Source: Ashinkailepas kermadecensis (taxonomy: Eukaryota; Arthropoda; Thecostraca; Neolepadidae). From it: a stretch of DNA of 64,000 nt. Position 1 is the first letter of the stretch. Each line of letters opens with the position of its first letter. Positions 47,213 to 60,484 of this stretch are shown here, piece by piece. Made by a program: the position numbers and the translations under genes. The stretch spans positions 474,001 to 538,000 of the forward strand of contig JAOTOM010004873.1 of assembly GCA_034440615.1 (NCBI GenBank). The letters are read 5' to 3'. The notes beneath the pieces were generated by a model. It had not been told where the DNA came from. It saw only the letters and a program-made list of their open reading frames with translations, and searched no databases.

Positions 47213-49629
47213 TGTAATGCATATTGCTTCACCACGGGCTTCATGTCCATCATGCAACACCCATCTTACAGTTGTCATATCTTGTCACATACAGTCACAT
47301 CTTCTCCCTTATTGTCACGAATGCCACTTCCCTCCAAAAGCACATACCGATTACTGCCGCGCACGTAAAATTCATTTTTATTTGCCCTCACTGTTGGGGG
47401 ATGATCACCCAGTTCTTATTAAACTACTTATAATTTTCCTCCGAAAAAAACAACCTGTTCCAAGATTTATAAACTGAATTGCAGAGCATAATAACTTCTT
47501 TTTATGGCACGAAATGGTCTGAGCGGGCCGAAATGCGTTTTTTTTCAACAAAAGCCAAAAAGTCCAAAACAGTGACGGTAGTTGGCTTGTCAGGTGGATT
47601 TGGGTACCTAACGGAGTGTTAAAGTTTAGTCTGAAAAGCTTTCCGAGAAAAGTCTGATGTTGAAGCCAACGATGGCAGGTATTTAAAAAGCCTAGAAAAC
47701 ATTTTTTTTGTTTTAATGAGAAATAAGCTGACTAGTCAATAAAATAGACATAATTTAATATAGGCGAAATTGAAGTTGGTTTCTCACGATTGCCGTCTGG
47801 CTTCTCACACACACATTATCGTTGAGCTCTGGATGAAGGAGGTTCATGTCGCACGGTCTAAAAAGCTATTTCCAACTTAAAAAAAACTATATTCAATCAG
47901 AAATGTCCCACCATGCACATCAACTCTGAATTTGTAAAATGAAGGGAATCCCAGAACTTTTCCCAACGGATTAAAAAGTCAAGTTAGTGGTTGGAGCGAT
48001 GCTATAAAGTTGGATCTATAAATGCTACCTAATCATTCGGCAAGATATTGGTTTTCATGACTTCATTTTAATGGCATGCATAAAGTACAGTAAATACTTG
48101 CATAATTGCTAATGAGCAAACCGTTCATCCAGTCTACATACATGACGGATGTGTGCATTGCACCCTTGCTTGCTGAACTTCGCGTTTTTTTTGCTGTGAT
48201 TGTTAACCGCAGTGACGTAGTCAGGGGAGACGGGAGCTGCCCCCCCCCCTCCCCCTCTCCTCCCGAGGGTGGGTGCTGCATCTTGACGACAAGTCTTTTC
48301 TGGACGACACCGGGCTCTTCAGACAGCAGGATACATAGAAAATTAAAAGGGCCAGGGCCCGTTCAATTTTCTGTATCCGGACAGTTTCAGCCTCCGGAGC
48401 CCTCTTTCAGCTTTCTGGGGCACATTTGGGGTTTAGGGCATCATGGAGCTGGATGAACCCCTTAAGCCGGAATATCCCTGGTAGACATGTAGGATTCCCT
48501 TGGAGTTCGATAAAGTAGTCCCGGAAGTTGTGGAGGTTCGTCTGGGAACCGGATGGAATGTGGAGGCTCTTTGAATCTAGAGAGTTCCATTTAAGCTGGA
48601 GGGATACTTTGGGAGGATTCGATATGTTTCATTTTCAAAAAAAAAAAAATTGGCCCTTTTGAACTAAACTTGGAAGAATTGTGGAGACTTGTATAATTTT
48701 GGAGGTAGGATGGCCCGCAACACGAGACTTGAAAAATTGAACATGCACTTTTTGAACGTGCACACAAATATTGGACGTTTGTGTTTACTTTGCCGACTTC
48801 TTATGTTGCCCTCAATTTTATGCGGTTCAGGATCTATAATAAGTGAGCATAATATCTTGTATCACTTGTACATCCCCCGGTTCCGCACTGAGATGGGGAA
48901 GAGGTGATTTAGCTCCAGATCACCACTTTTGTACAACTCGTTGCCATCCGAGCTGATGCGGCTTCCCGTGCCGATCTTTGGTCGCCACCTACGGCGGCAC
49001 CTGTCTAACGTGCCGCCAATGCCGGACTTATTTGCTGCTCGCCCTGCTCTATTTTTTATGTTATTATGACATGCATGACGACCGGTTTAAATATCTGTTC
49101 TGTGATTTTAACCTCCTGTACTCTGCTGTTTTATCTAATTAACGTGAGGTTGCAATAGCCACAAGTCCATTGTGGATGACCTCAATAAAATTCTAAAATA
49201 TGCTATGCAAGATTCAATGGCACCATGCTGTGTTTGTGATATACAGCATACTTGTCAATGAAATCTAAGACGTCAATGAAATATTGAACTCAATATGGTA
49301 TATCAAACGCTTTGTCTGATCAATGCAATCAAGAAAGGGACGGATTCGACGATTATCGTAGATGGATAACGTTTCATATATTGTGTTGAGCTTTATTGCT
49401 AGGCATAAAGCAGGCATACGGAAATGAAGATGTTGGCGGCACCCACAACAACGACAGTCAATCTGCCCTTTGACTGCACATACTGCTGAGTCGGATATGG
49501 TGGAATGGGAGAGTCGAAGCCAACTTATTTGTAAGGGATACATAGTCAGCGATCTGAGTCTAATGAGATCCAAAGAAGTGTTCACATACTATTAGTTATT
49601 CATCAATGCGTTCTATCAAGCGCTATGTA

Positions 49630-49631
<2 letters not shown>

Positions 49632-49674
<43 letters not shown>
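49632..49674. repeat. (TA)n microsatellite
   Basis: About 42 bp of pure TA. Confidence 0.97.
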
Positions 49675-49677
<3 letters not shown>

Positions 49678-50613
49678 ATTGTTTTTTTATATACATAGAT
49701 GTATCCGAGGGCAGGAGGTGATAAGAGGAATCACTGGTGCGAAATAAATTACCATACATTGTGTAGGATGCAGCAGGATATCAAGCTGGTGTGGAGCACC
49801 AGACTTTGAGGTACTTCAGTGGAAACGGAATATTGCTGACTGTATCTGTACCTGTATCCACAACGACCTTTGTTTGCATCTTTACATATCATATATGCTG
49901 TAGTGACGTCGAATAGAGGAAGCAGACGATACAATCACAGCCAAGTCTATGGAAGTGCCGCGCATATGCGAACACGTTCACATGAGCCAAACAACTCCAC
50001 CCAACAGGACGCGTCTTACTCCGATTGACACGCTTTTGATACCTAAAAATATTAATAACTCCCTTGCCACAGCGCACAGTGGGCAAGGTCGCCTTTAAAA
50101 TCGCTTTTAATTTGAAGCGCCTGCCTGATGGGACAGCATAATGTTTTCTGGGGTTCTTTTGTGCGTTGAGTCCGATTTTGTGGTCCATTTTGGCGTACCG
50201 AGCACTGGTAGCCTGGGAGAAGGGGGGAGCTAATTTAGGGTTGTTGGTGAATTGATATTCGGCCGGATGTCGGTTCCAGCAGCTGCTGATCGCGGCTATG
50301 AATGGGATATTGCTGTACTTGTTAAGGCTTGGCTAATACGGTGGGGCCAACATTACTATAGTAGAAATATAATATCTTAACATCAATATCATACATAAAT
50401 TTAGCAGACAATTCGTGCAAGGCCGCATCCATATTGCACATACATCGTGCAACGCCACTCAGGTTACACGGCAGGTCAAAGTTAACATGTATGTGAGCAT
50501 ACAGGTATGTGTGTGAACATACAAATCGCACATGATCTACATACCTATTTAGTCATGTTACCTGTCAACTGATCCCACCCAGCGCACAGACACTATATTA
50601 AGCTTATATTATC

Positions 50614-50614
50614 T

Positions 50615-50708
<94 letters not shown>

Positions 50709-50716
50709 CGTGTGTG
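50614..50716. repeat. (TG)n microsatellite
   Basis: About 100 bp of TG with three C substitutions. It lies about 50 bp past the 3' end of the decayed ORF at 50763-51661. Confidence 0.98.
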
Positions 50717-50762
50717 GGGCTTAGTCCTGGTCACTAGAGTCCAAGTCCACAAGGCTCTCAGC

Positions 50763-51661
50763 TCAGTACGAGTGGGACGTCACGGCTGTGACATCCGTTG
50801 TGCGCACGACTGTGACGTCTCTCTTGAGAAGGGCGAGCGCCTCTTCTACCAGGCTTACTCTGTTCCGGGCTCTTCTCCTGCAGCGCTCGGTGACTGAAGA
50901 CGAGCTGATGAGTGGGTCACTGGTGACAAGGAACCCGAACTGGTCGGCCATGGTGTGCAGCCGGGAGTCTTTCCTTGCGTGTTTCAGGCGGTAGACACGG
51001 ACGTCTTTGTTCCTCGACTCCTGGGCCTCCTCACTCGGTAGTTCAACCAGGAGCAGCAGCGAGTCTACAACGGCGGCTCCGTGTATCAGTACCTTGTGGA
51101 CCGCCGCCGGCATGGTATACCACCAGTATAACTCCACGTACAGGTCAGCTCTCGCAGTACAGTACGCCTGGAATGCCAGGACGTCGGTAGCGTATCCGGA
51201 CGACATCGTCTGCAGGATGACGTTCATCCGATGGATCAGTTGTTTGTCTGCACCGGTCACCGATGCAAATTCCTCCTCGTTCCGGAACGCCCGTCTGGCG
51301 GTGTTACCGAATGCCATGCTGCCTTGGTGTGGCGCCCGTCAATAAACGCAGCCAATGCCTCCTCGTTGATGTGCATTCTAGGCAGTGAGGCTGGCCGATG
51401 AAGCAGACGACACACTTTGGTCGGACGTGTAGGAGTTGCCGTTGAATCTTTCAGGGCGAACGATGCATCTTTCCATCCATCGGATCTTGACCTTCTTTTG
51501 GCAGCGTGCAAAAGGTTGTCGGCCGAGTGCTTGGTTAGATTAGCGGTCGCCTTTCTCTCCGCATCTGCTGACTTCAATTCGGAGAACTCACGGACAATAC
51601 GTCCCCGCCCCGCTGAAGTGGACGGCCCACTCGTTGGAACTGTTATGAATACGTCCATCAA
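50763..51661 (-). pseudogene. Repeat-associated conserved protein, one frameshift
   Basis: Two overlapping frames, 51661-51257 (134 codons) and 51317-50763 (184 codons), together look like one protein. The first ends in its natural frame near MHINEEALAAFIDGRHTKAA and the second continues with FGNTARRAFRNEEEFASVTG. Further conserved-looking parts are WWYTMPAAVHKVLIHGAAVV, SEEAQESRNKDVRVYRLKHA, RKDSRLHTM and TSDPLISSSS. I recall this pattern (MPxxVHKxLIHG ... EExxExRNK ... ARKxSR ... SDPxIS) from an unnamed, many-copy family in arthropods and other invertebrates, probably carried by mobile elements. Function unknown. A stop and frame change at about 51660-51690 suggest the 5' part is lost or in another frame. 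Confidence 0.55.
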
Positions 51662-53664
51662 CGTGCCATTCAGTCAATCTTCGTGCTTGCGGACATATCG
51701 TTCCTTTTGCCGTCCAGCCTGATTCCAACCAGCTCGTGTCTTAGGAAATTATGCATGCATCTGTAGCACTGTCTCAATTTATCACCAGATCGCTGTGATC
51801 CCCTTTTACAGTCCAAAACAGAATTAAGCTATCAACTGTCGTCTTGGTAATACCCTCATGCTATTCAATGTGCTCAAAGAGTTCCCTTCTCAACATGGTT
51901 CCTAAAGTTGCAGCCTCGTAAAACTTTTACTCATGCCTGAAACGACCACAATATTAGTCAGATCAGCACAATCGACATTTGTGTAGCGCCGTGCAGAAAA
52001 TGCTCTCTTCTCTACCCGTGGCTTCAAACTGACGAAGCTCGCTGGTGTGCGTCAATGACCTGGATACTCCACATGCACAGGTCGAGTGACAAGGCTGTCA
52101 CCGTCACCCGACCTATCCGTGTCATATTAGTCAGAACCTCTCCGCCAATTTGACACCCACTTCATGTACCGGGGCGAGAGCGGACGACCGCCGCGCAGGG
52201 CCGTCAGCTGACTTAGGTGCCGCGCGGCTCCAGCACACCCATACTAAATGTGGAATTTATGGATTAGCGCAAAAATGCGCAACTTTGGCCATTTGATCCA
52301 CGATCTGAAGGCTTGGGTCATCGCTGTGTGCAATAATCTCCGCGGAACTCGGTGGAACTCACTTTATAACTCTACACTTCAACTACACAAAAAGCTTCCC
52401 GTGATAACTCGGGAAACTTTTTCATAAATGATCGTATCACTCTCCGATGCTTAATTGTAGGAAAGAGGTCGGAAATTTTCCATTAGCATTTTATTTGCGA
52501 TGGTTTTCACAAGCAGATGAACAAGGCAGCCCCATGCTATGCTTACTTGTATGATGACATCACCAAATCAAGACTTACAACATCATGAACGCAGCTAGTT
52601 TACAACTCAGCTCAGAAACCGGCTTTAACCACTGCGGCATTGGCTGACTTTGACTGCATATTGCACTAGCAAGATGATGTAGACGGTAAAAATGAATGCA
52701 AACATCGAATGCACCGTTCATTTTTGCGTATGTATCTGTGATCAGAAGTAACAAAGTTGAAAGTTGATTTGTGTATTATAAAAAGCGGTTTTGAGGGCGA
52801 TCTGGCCCACTGTGCATCGGCTCACGGCTTACTTTTTCACTCAGCCCTGCATCTCCTACTTAAACTTCGACTTTTTCACCAACTTCCGTCACTTTCACAC
52901 GAGATACTGGCATTTTGCGTTTAAAGAATCGCTGTTGTGGCGCCACTTTCCACACTAGGTCATTATAGGTGGCGCTGCGTTCCGCCACGTATGCGCTGCC
53001 ACCGTAGTCTGCCGACAACAGTATGACACCAGATCGTGTGCCTGCAGTACCGGATCCGAATAGTTCACCTCTTGCCCCTACTCCTTCAGCGCCCCCAATG
53101 GCGCTTCATGCTGACATGGGATGTATTATATACACTTATCGGAATGTCAAGTAGGAACAAAAGTGCAGTGAAAGCAATGGATGACCATGGACGCCAGTAT
53201 CTCATGTTTACATTCCCATTGGTGGAAGCGAAAGCCAACGAACGTTTTGGTTGATAGCGAACTAGGATTTACACAGGCTGCCTAACTCGTTTTAGCTTCC
53301 TGGATGCGCAATTGGCTTGTCTGATTCGTGGCTTCACCGAAGTCAACATGTGCCGGGTCAAAGAGCCAAAATGTGAGGCAACCAAATGGTTAAATAAGCG
53401 ATTAAGTGGGGAAAGTTGTGCACGAAATATGAGGAATAACTAATCAACAATTGTGATCACCTGCTGATTTATCACTTCCGCACCCAATATCAATTCTGAA
53501 ATATCATAACACATCTGTTGGTATTCCCACAGAGTAAAAGGCACGAAATGAGACAAACCTAGTTATATGTCACCTAGTTATATCAAAATACTATGCCTTT
53601 CATCGACCACCTCACTCTGTTGTACCCCTCCCGGGGACGTAATTTGTGTCCTTTGGTGATCTTT
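51662..53664. other. No recognised gene
   Basis: Nothing that I can support. Short frames only. Confidence 0.5.
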
Positions 53665-54616
53665 AACACACGCACTGGAGGGGGGGGGGGCGAAATCCGC
53701 CAACCCCTCCGGTTTTTCGTACATGACTCCAGATTTTACCGGTCGATATACGCTATTTTGTGTACCTGCTTAGAAATGTCCGGCACGTCGTTTAAAGTAA
53801 GAAAAACGGAAATTGGCCGATTTTTTTTCCGAGTTAGAGGCCGTTAAAGTTAAAATATTTCGTAGCGCAGACCACAGAAATCGGCGCTGATACGCTTCCC
53901 GTATATTGGCAAAAGGGAAATGTTCTTGGCAACACTAGCGACTTGTTTTATGTATATTGTTATGCTATGTAGTTTCAAGGTCATGTTAGGTCACCGAGGT
54001 CAAGTCAGGTCAAGTTCATGACGGGTTAATGGAATCAAACTTGGTCAACTGGAATGTTGTCATAAATGCAAATGACTGTCATGCGATTGATGTCACTTTG
54101 CATGTTACTCCCTACACATCCTGAAAACTACTGTTTGTCATTGTGTACCTAAGCGTCTCCATACTTTATTAATGTACTTCACTCCTTTCTTCGCGAAGCC
54201 GATTGCGCCAAGCTGCCCGACGGAGCAGTCGGGCGGGCGGCCCGGTTCCGGTAACTGGCACAGGTAACTGACCTGATAAAGTGCTGCTATATAGGTGACC
54301 TGAGGTAAAATCCCGGGTCTAGCATCTGTATTGCGTCATTAGTAATGTCCAAAACATCATTGATGCCCATTTTGGAGCATTTAAACACAATCACAGCTAT
54401 CCATAACAATGACAAGCCAAGCCACGCAAAATAAGAAAAATTTGACATATGTGACCTCATTTGACCTTGAAAATATTAACCTACGGTCATGAAATTTGCA
54501 CACCATAGAGTTCACTATCGTATCCATCCACCCTGCGAATTTCGTTACTCCAGCTTTAGTCGGAGCCGAGATCTTAGGGGGCGGAATCCGCCCCCCCCCC
54601 CCTCCAGTGCGCGTAA
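53665..54616. mobile_element. Possible MITE-like unit bounded by inverted G/C-run repeats
   Basis: ACACGCACTGGAGGGGGGGG followed by CG-AATCCGCC at 53667-53701 recurs in reverse complement at about 54583-54613 (GGCGGAATCCGCC, C run, TCCAGTGCGCG). The ~880 bp between holds AGGTCA-rich sequence and no gene. The inverted repeats are short and contain simple sequence, so the call is tentative. Confidence 0.4.
53978..54012. promoter_or_regulatory. Four direct AGGTCA half-sites (DR4-DR3-DR4)
   Basis: AGGTCA at 53978, 53988, 53997 and 54007, all in the same direction with spacers of 4, 3 and 4. DR3 and DR4 are nuclear-receptor heterodimer spacings. Lies inside the putative repeat 53665-54616, so a repeat-borne rather than gene-linked origin is likely. 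Confidence 0.35.
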
Positions 54617-56937
54617 TTTTCAGAGGCCCTGCAGGGCGCGTGTTAAGACAGAAGTTGACGACAGGATTAAACAATGTATGTACTGTTTGGGTTGTCATGT
54701 CACCAAAGCTGGTACATACCTAGCTGGCACATTTTGTACTAACAGGAAGATGACAGATGCAGAGAGGAAGTGTGTGAATTAAAATGAAATGAATACACTA
54801 AACCGTACCGGGCTGGAGATCCCTCACGAAGCTAGGGATCCAAGTCTTTATTTTGAAGACACATTTTCAGACTGAATAGGGGAAATGACATCTTAACATT
54901 AGCATGGTACCAAACCATGGGGTCCAATCCCCCCCGACACACCCGGGATCTCCACCCATGGAACCATGGCCACGTTGTGCTACATACTCCAAAAGAGACA
55001 CACCCACAGCCTGACAATTCAGGAGGAAGGAGACAGCACGTATCACCACAGCCGCTGCCACGTCCACGCCCTGTCGGAGAACACGCCCACATCTCGACTG
55101 GCGTTGTCATCACCGCCGCCGGGACCCGCCTACCTCAGTCAGGCGCCGACGCGGCGCCACGCCCATATCCCCGCAGTCCAGCCGTGGCACACACCCCGGC
55201 ACGCGCCGCCAGCACCGGCACACCCCCGGCGGACGGTCGACCGCCAGGCCGCACTGCAGCCGCGCCGCCCGAGCACCCTTCTCGCGGACCATCTCCGGCC
55301 GAACTGAGTGCGTCGACGGCCGTCGAGCGCCGGCCGCCCGGCTTGTGCACTATTCACCGCTCACAGATACACAAGCCGAAGCGACAAACAATCGGCCACG
55401 GATGCTGCCACCCATTCTCTCAGCGGGCGCACAATGTGACTGCTGAGTCGGGTGCGCCATTCACGCGGCTCGATTCAGCGGCGGCGGCCGGCCGCCGCCT
55501 GGCAAAGCCGGCCGCGCCGCCGCCGCCGCCGCCGCCGCCGCCGTATTCAACGGTAGGTAATCTTTTTATCCGAGTTGCTGCCGCTGATTGAGCCATTCAT
55601 GTGCCGCATTCGTGGAAAGGTGTCTTCGGGCGGCCAGCTCCGGCGGCTGGCGGCGCGAAAGGAGCCTCCGCGCTGGCCTTTCAGGCGGCAGCGAGCCCGC
55701 TGCTGATTAGGGGCTCGCCTGCGGGTGGTGAAGCTGTCGCCATACCGGATGGTGAGGCCGTCGCCCTTCTGGATGGTGAAACCGTCGCCCTTCCGGATGG
55801 TGAAGCTGTCGCCCTTCCGGATAAATGTGCTTCTTTGGGTGGTAAAGCTATCACCCTACCGGATAAATGCGTTTACTTGGCGTCAGGTAATGCTTTTGGG
55901 ATCTTCAAGAGGCGGTTTTTTTCTTTAGCGGAGGCAGAGTGCCATCCGTTAGATATTTGTTACGTTAAGGAAAGGGTTACGTTAATCCGGCTTATGTGGC
56001 ATCCGGTTATATCAATTAAGCAAGAGAGGAAGATAACACGCCGGCAAACAAAGAACGTGGCGTAAAGGGTCGATACATACATGGCATACAGGTTCATGTA
56101 CATACATACCTACATGTATACATGCATAACAATCAGAAGGACATTTGGAGGGTGGGCAGCTTCGTAGCCTACTAAAAGACTCCACTGCCCACCTGCGACC
56201 TGAAACGAAGCGGAGGCCCGGCGCCCAGAGCGAGTCGTGGGCGTCAGGCCCGACCTTGTATGTGTAGATGTATGTTTTAAGTTAAAGCTTGGAAACACCT
56301 GATAAGGGGAAACCCAAGTTGCTGGGAAAACCCGTAGGTAAAAACCAAGAGCAATCTATAAGGAAAACCGTCCGTTTTGGCTAAATTGGATCGGTACCTG
56401 CCTACCTAGTGTGAAATAACCTATATTTATGTGTTTTACGACGTCGAAGAGGAAGACGTATGTAACGAAGTCATATAGCTAACGAGGAGTGTAACGCGTG
56501 TCATATAGCTTTTAGCTTCACATCAAATCAGCTTGAACCAGGTAACGTGTGACAGATAAATCAGATCAGTTCGGAAAGATGCGTATTGCCTTTAACAGGC
56601 TTCAATTGCCCTTCGATGGCAATTGAAGGTCAGCTACTTACGGCAAACGCAGGCTTGGAAAGTAGCACAAAACATTATTTCTGTAACAATATGAGAAGGT
56701 CTCTTCGCGAGAATAAAATTGCTTTTAAACATGATTAGTTCATTTGCCATGCAATTGCAGGGCTATGCAGCATCTTTGTGATATAGTCGGCGATAGACTC
56801 CAATAAAGTCATGCAACATGGATTGTTCTCTGCATAACGCGCCGATTTAGGATGACCCGATGTCGACCTACGTCGGCCGCTTTGTGCCAATGACATTAAT
56901 CGCTCATCGAACGAAAGCCAGCCCGATTCCTACGAAG
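54617..56937. other. No recognised gene; CpG-rich island
   Basis: A GC-rich, CpG-dense island spans about 55080-55720 and includes a (CCG)n run at 55518-55543. Long frames over it (54917-55591 plus and others) contain no known domain. A 24-bp array follows at 55725 (listed). From 56070 to 56937 nothing is recognised. Confidence 0.5.
55725..55868. repeat. 24-bp tandem array, ~5 copies
   Basis: Units GGATGGTGAAGCTGTCGCCC plus TTCC repeat five to six times with decay to the right. They lie in a 154-codon plus frame (55601-56065) that reads DGEAVALP repeats. I do not regard this frame as an established gene. Confidence 0.85.
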
Positions 56938-59861
56938 TATAAAGTCATAAAGTCATAAAGTCATAAAGTATTAAGGCTTAATAAGAGCCACAGGGGCCCA
57001 TCTGGGTTAAGCCTATCTAGAAAAGGTACTAGAAATGTACATACTCCCACCCCAATCAATCCCTTATCCAAAGTTCCTAGGAAGCTATATATCCCAGCCT
57101 ATCTAGCACCACTCACTTGCTACCGCATAACACACTCAACAATCACAAGCTCCTCCCATCATACCCATCGTGCCACCATAGACAATCTTATCAGCATCAC
57201 ATCCCGAAGGAAGGTGCCGAATCCACTGCTAGGCACATCTCACACAAATTCATAAAGCGTTCAGACTTAATAAGAGACTCACTTGCTATTGCATAATACA
57301 CTGAACAATTACAAACTCCTCCCATCATACCCATTGTGCTACCATAGACAATCTCTTCAGTATTACATCCCGAAGAAAGGTGCTGAATCCACTGTTAGGT
57401 ACACCCTATATAAAGTTATAAAGCGTTTAGACTTAATAAGAGACTCACTTGCTATTGCATAACACACTCAACAATTACAAACTCCTCCCAACTCCCAACT
57501 CCTCCCTGTTGATCAACCCTCCCTGGAATACAGAAAAACAATCCCCCTAGTCTGATAATGATTTGTCTATGCCGTTTTTAAAGATGGTCAGTGTGTTGCT
57601 ACTGACAATGGTTCCTGGCAGCTGGTTCCAGTGTTCCACTACCCTGTTGGTGAAGAAAGACTGTCTTAACCTTGTCCTGCTGTGATTAACTTTAATTTTG
57701 AATTGATGACCTCTAATTGCATCATTTCTGTTAAATTCAAACATTTCCCTGAGATATCCCTGTTCCTGACCATGAACAAATTTAAAACCTCGATGAGATC
57801 TCCTCTCAGCCTTCTATATCTAAGTGAAAGCATATTCAATTTCTTCAGTCTTTCCTCATATGCCAGGTTGCCTATACCATTAACCATTTTTGTTGCCCTC
57901 TTTTGTACTCTCTCTAAAAGCCAACAATCTTTCTCATAACTAGGGGACCAAGCTTGTACACAGTATTCCAAATGTGGCCTGACATATGCACAGTAAAGCT
58001 TCCTGATGACCTCCTCACTTTTGTATGACACATTCCTCTGTATTGCCCCAAGCATTCTTAGTGCCTTCTTCCTGGCTTCTTTGGTCTGTTCTGATGCCCC
58101 CAATTTTGTGTTCAAAATAACACCTAAGTCCTTCTCCTGCTGAGTCACAGATAGTACTTGGCCACCCATCAAATATGGAGCCTTCATATGCTGCCTACCT
58201 ACATGCATGACTTTGCACTTATCAAAATTAAACTTCATTTGCCATTTTTCGGACCACTTCACTAGCTCGTCTAAGTCTTTCTGCAGCAAAACCTGCTCAT
58301 TGTGCCCTGTTATTGCCCTAAAGATCTTCAAATCATCAGCAAATTTCAAAACCTTACTGCTAAGGCCACATTCAATGCTATTCACATAGATAATGAACAA
58401 TAGTGGCCCCAGTACCGACCCCTGGGGGACTCCACTAAGAACATTTTGCCATGATGACTTTGTACCATTTAGCATCACTCTCTGCTGTCTATCTGAAAGC
58501 CACAACTCTATCCATTTTAGGATGCTACCTGCAATACCATGGACTTGAAGCTGCATCATTAACCGTTTATGGGGTACCTTGTCAAAGGCTTTACTAAAGT
58601 CAAGATATGCTACATCAACCTGATTTCCCTGATCAAATTGTTCTGTAGCAAAATTCAAAAAGTCCAAGAGATTTGTGAGACACGATCGCCCTTTTCTAAA
58701 CCCATGTTGAGTATCTTGAATCAATCTGTTCCCTTCCAGAAAACTAACTATTCTATCCTTGATAATTGATTCGAGTACCTTGCAGACTAGGGATGTGAGG
58801 CTTACTGGCCTATAGTTTTCAACTTTCCCTCTTTCTCCTTTCTTGAAAATAGGAACTACATTTGCCCTTTTCCAATCTGTTGGAATTTCATTTTGCGAAA
58901 CTGATCTACAAAATATTATACTAGTGGAATTGCCACTTCCTTTTCAGCTTCCCGCAATACCCTAGCATAAATTCCATCTGGTCCTGCTGCCTTGTTTAGC
59001 TTTATTTTTCTGATATAATTTAAAACAATATCACTATCAATGAAATCAACATCGTGTATCTGATCACCTGTCATCACCAACTGTGGTTATCGGTTGGCAG
59101 ATTAGTCACATCCTCCACTGTAAACACTGATTTAAACTGCTTGCTCAGCTCCTCAACCATCTCACCATCCTCACTCAATATAGTCCCATTTACTTCCAGT
59201 GGACCAATTGTGCTTGAAACTTTACTTAGCTTGTAGAAACTAAAGAACTTTTTACTGTCCCCATTACAGTTCCTAGCCAAATCCAATTCTTTTGCTCGCT
59301 TTGCTGCTCTGATTTTCTGCTTCACAGCATCTCTAGATTTTTGATACGACCTTAGATTTACGATATTTGAAGCTTCCTTAAATACTCTAAATGCACCTTT
59401 CTTAGCCTGAATTATTTTCATCACATCTGGTGTAAGCCATGCTGGCTTTCCTACCCTTCTTTTGCGCCTTTGCTTTTGGGGGGCATGTCTAATCTGAATG
59501 TCCCTCAAGTAGGATTTGAACTTTTCCCACATTTCACAGGCATTTAAATAAAATAATTATTCTTCCCATTGTATGGCACTTAAAGCCTCTCTCATGCAGT
59601 CAAAGTCTGCCTTGTTAAAATTTGGATTCTTTGCCAAATTATCCTTGATTGTCCCTGATACCTGTGCCTTGAATCTCACTATGTTATGGTCACTTCTTCC
59701 CAGAGTTTCTCCTACAGTCAAGTCTTGAACTAAATCACTTAAATCTGAGAAGACAAGGTCCAAAAATGAGCCCTGCCTGGTTGGTTCCGTTACAAACTGG
59801 TGTAAGAACAAGTCCTCTTCAAGGCATTTCCTAAACAGTTTACATGATGGGGAGCCAACAC
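56938..59861 (-). mobile_element. CR1-type LINE, copy 1
   Basis: Reads 5' to 3' from 59861 down to 56938: C-terminal part of the endonuclease, linker, reverse transcriptase, C-terminal domain, a ~0.55-kb 3'UTR built of ~165-bp repeats (ACTCACTTGCTATTGCATAA type, 57120-57500), and a tail of three 8-bp units (GACTTTAT on the minus strand) at 56938-56970. An 8-bp tail repeat without poly(A) is usual for CR1-clade LINEs. The 5' part is cut off at 59861/59862 by repeat copy A. Confidence 0.88.
57547..59861 (-). pseudogene. CR1-type LINE polyprotein, broken
   Basis: The endonuclease C-terminus (59861-59557) reads SDLVQDLTVGETLGRSDHNI with the SDH motif of APE-type nucleases. An in-frame TAA stands at 59557-59559, and the same frame then continues (AWLTPDVMKIIQAKKGAF) to 59074. 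Compared with copy 2 there is a 2-bp insertion near 59080, a 1-bp deletion near 58923, and a 1-bp deletion near 57788. The RT part (58724-57666) keeps YLDFSKAFD, GVPQGSVLGPLLF and FADD. The last piece (57744-57547) reads NRVVEHWNQLPGTIV. With these four breaks the copy cannot make the enzyme. Confidence 0.88.
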
Positions 59862-60484
59862 CAGGGGCGTCGATTTGTATCCTTTTGCGGGGGCCATGGC
59901 CCCCCAATGCTGATCTTGGCCCCCCAATGTTGATTTGGGCCCCCCCAATAACCCATGCTATTTTTATGTTGATAAAAAGCTAAAGGAAAAAAACGAAAAA
60001 AAAACACTGTTAGGTGCATAGAAAACTTAGTTGATGTTAACCAGCACATTTTGTACTGAAAAAGAACAGATCTGGATTAGATAGTGGACTGAGTATCCAA
60101 CTTTTGCTACACAATTCAAAATTATGTGCAAAAAAAACAAAATAGCTAGATTTCCCTCCACTGTGCAAGGAAAACTTACGCCATAAAATGTTAACATTCG
60201 CTGATGATGCATTTTAAACCAGATTGTCTTTTTTTATGTTAAGCCACAAAACAACAATTGGATTGTCATACTGATGTTTGTACACACCACCAATGGCAAA
60301 ACCACACACATGTGAGCTTAAACAGGAAAAAATCCATTCTTAATTTCCAGTCATTGTCAAACTTGCATTGTCCAGTGAACAGCAGACAATCATCCTTGAG
60401 ATTGTGGATATGCAAACTATAATTATCTTCAGCAGCCCACCTATCACACCATCAGCTTGATATTTACTTAGGTACCTACCTAAA
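59862..60484 (+). repeat. Unnamed interspersed repeat, copy A (~620 bp)
   Basis: Begins CAGGGGCGTCGATTTGTATC and continues with alternating GGCCCCCCAATGTTGAT phrases, an A-rich part, and AACCAGCACATTTTGTA. It directly abuts the broken endonuclease part of LINE copy 1. The longest of three copies; its right end is placed at 60484 because copy B stops resembling it there. It may run further. No coding capacity. The start resembles hAT termini, but no inverted partner was found. Confidence 0.7.

Larger units (their letters stand above)
46175..50613. other. No recognised gene
   Basis: Contains the (ACTGT)n and (TA)n microsatellites listed. At 48209-48260 the phrase CAGTGACGTAGTCAGGGG followed by a C-rich run resembles an hAT-type terminus without a visible partner. 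Otherwise AT-rich and featureless. Confidence 0.5.

Noticed and set aside
55601..56065. 154-codon frame with DGEAVALP repeats as a gene
   Set aside because: The repeat part is a 24-bp array and the rest has no recognised domain, start context or splice evidence.
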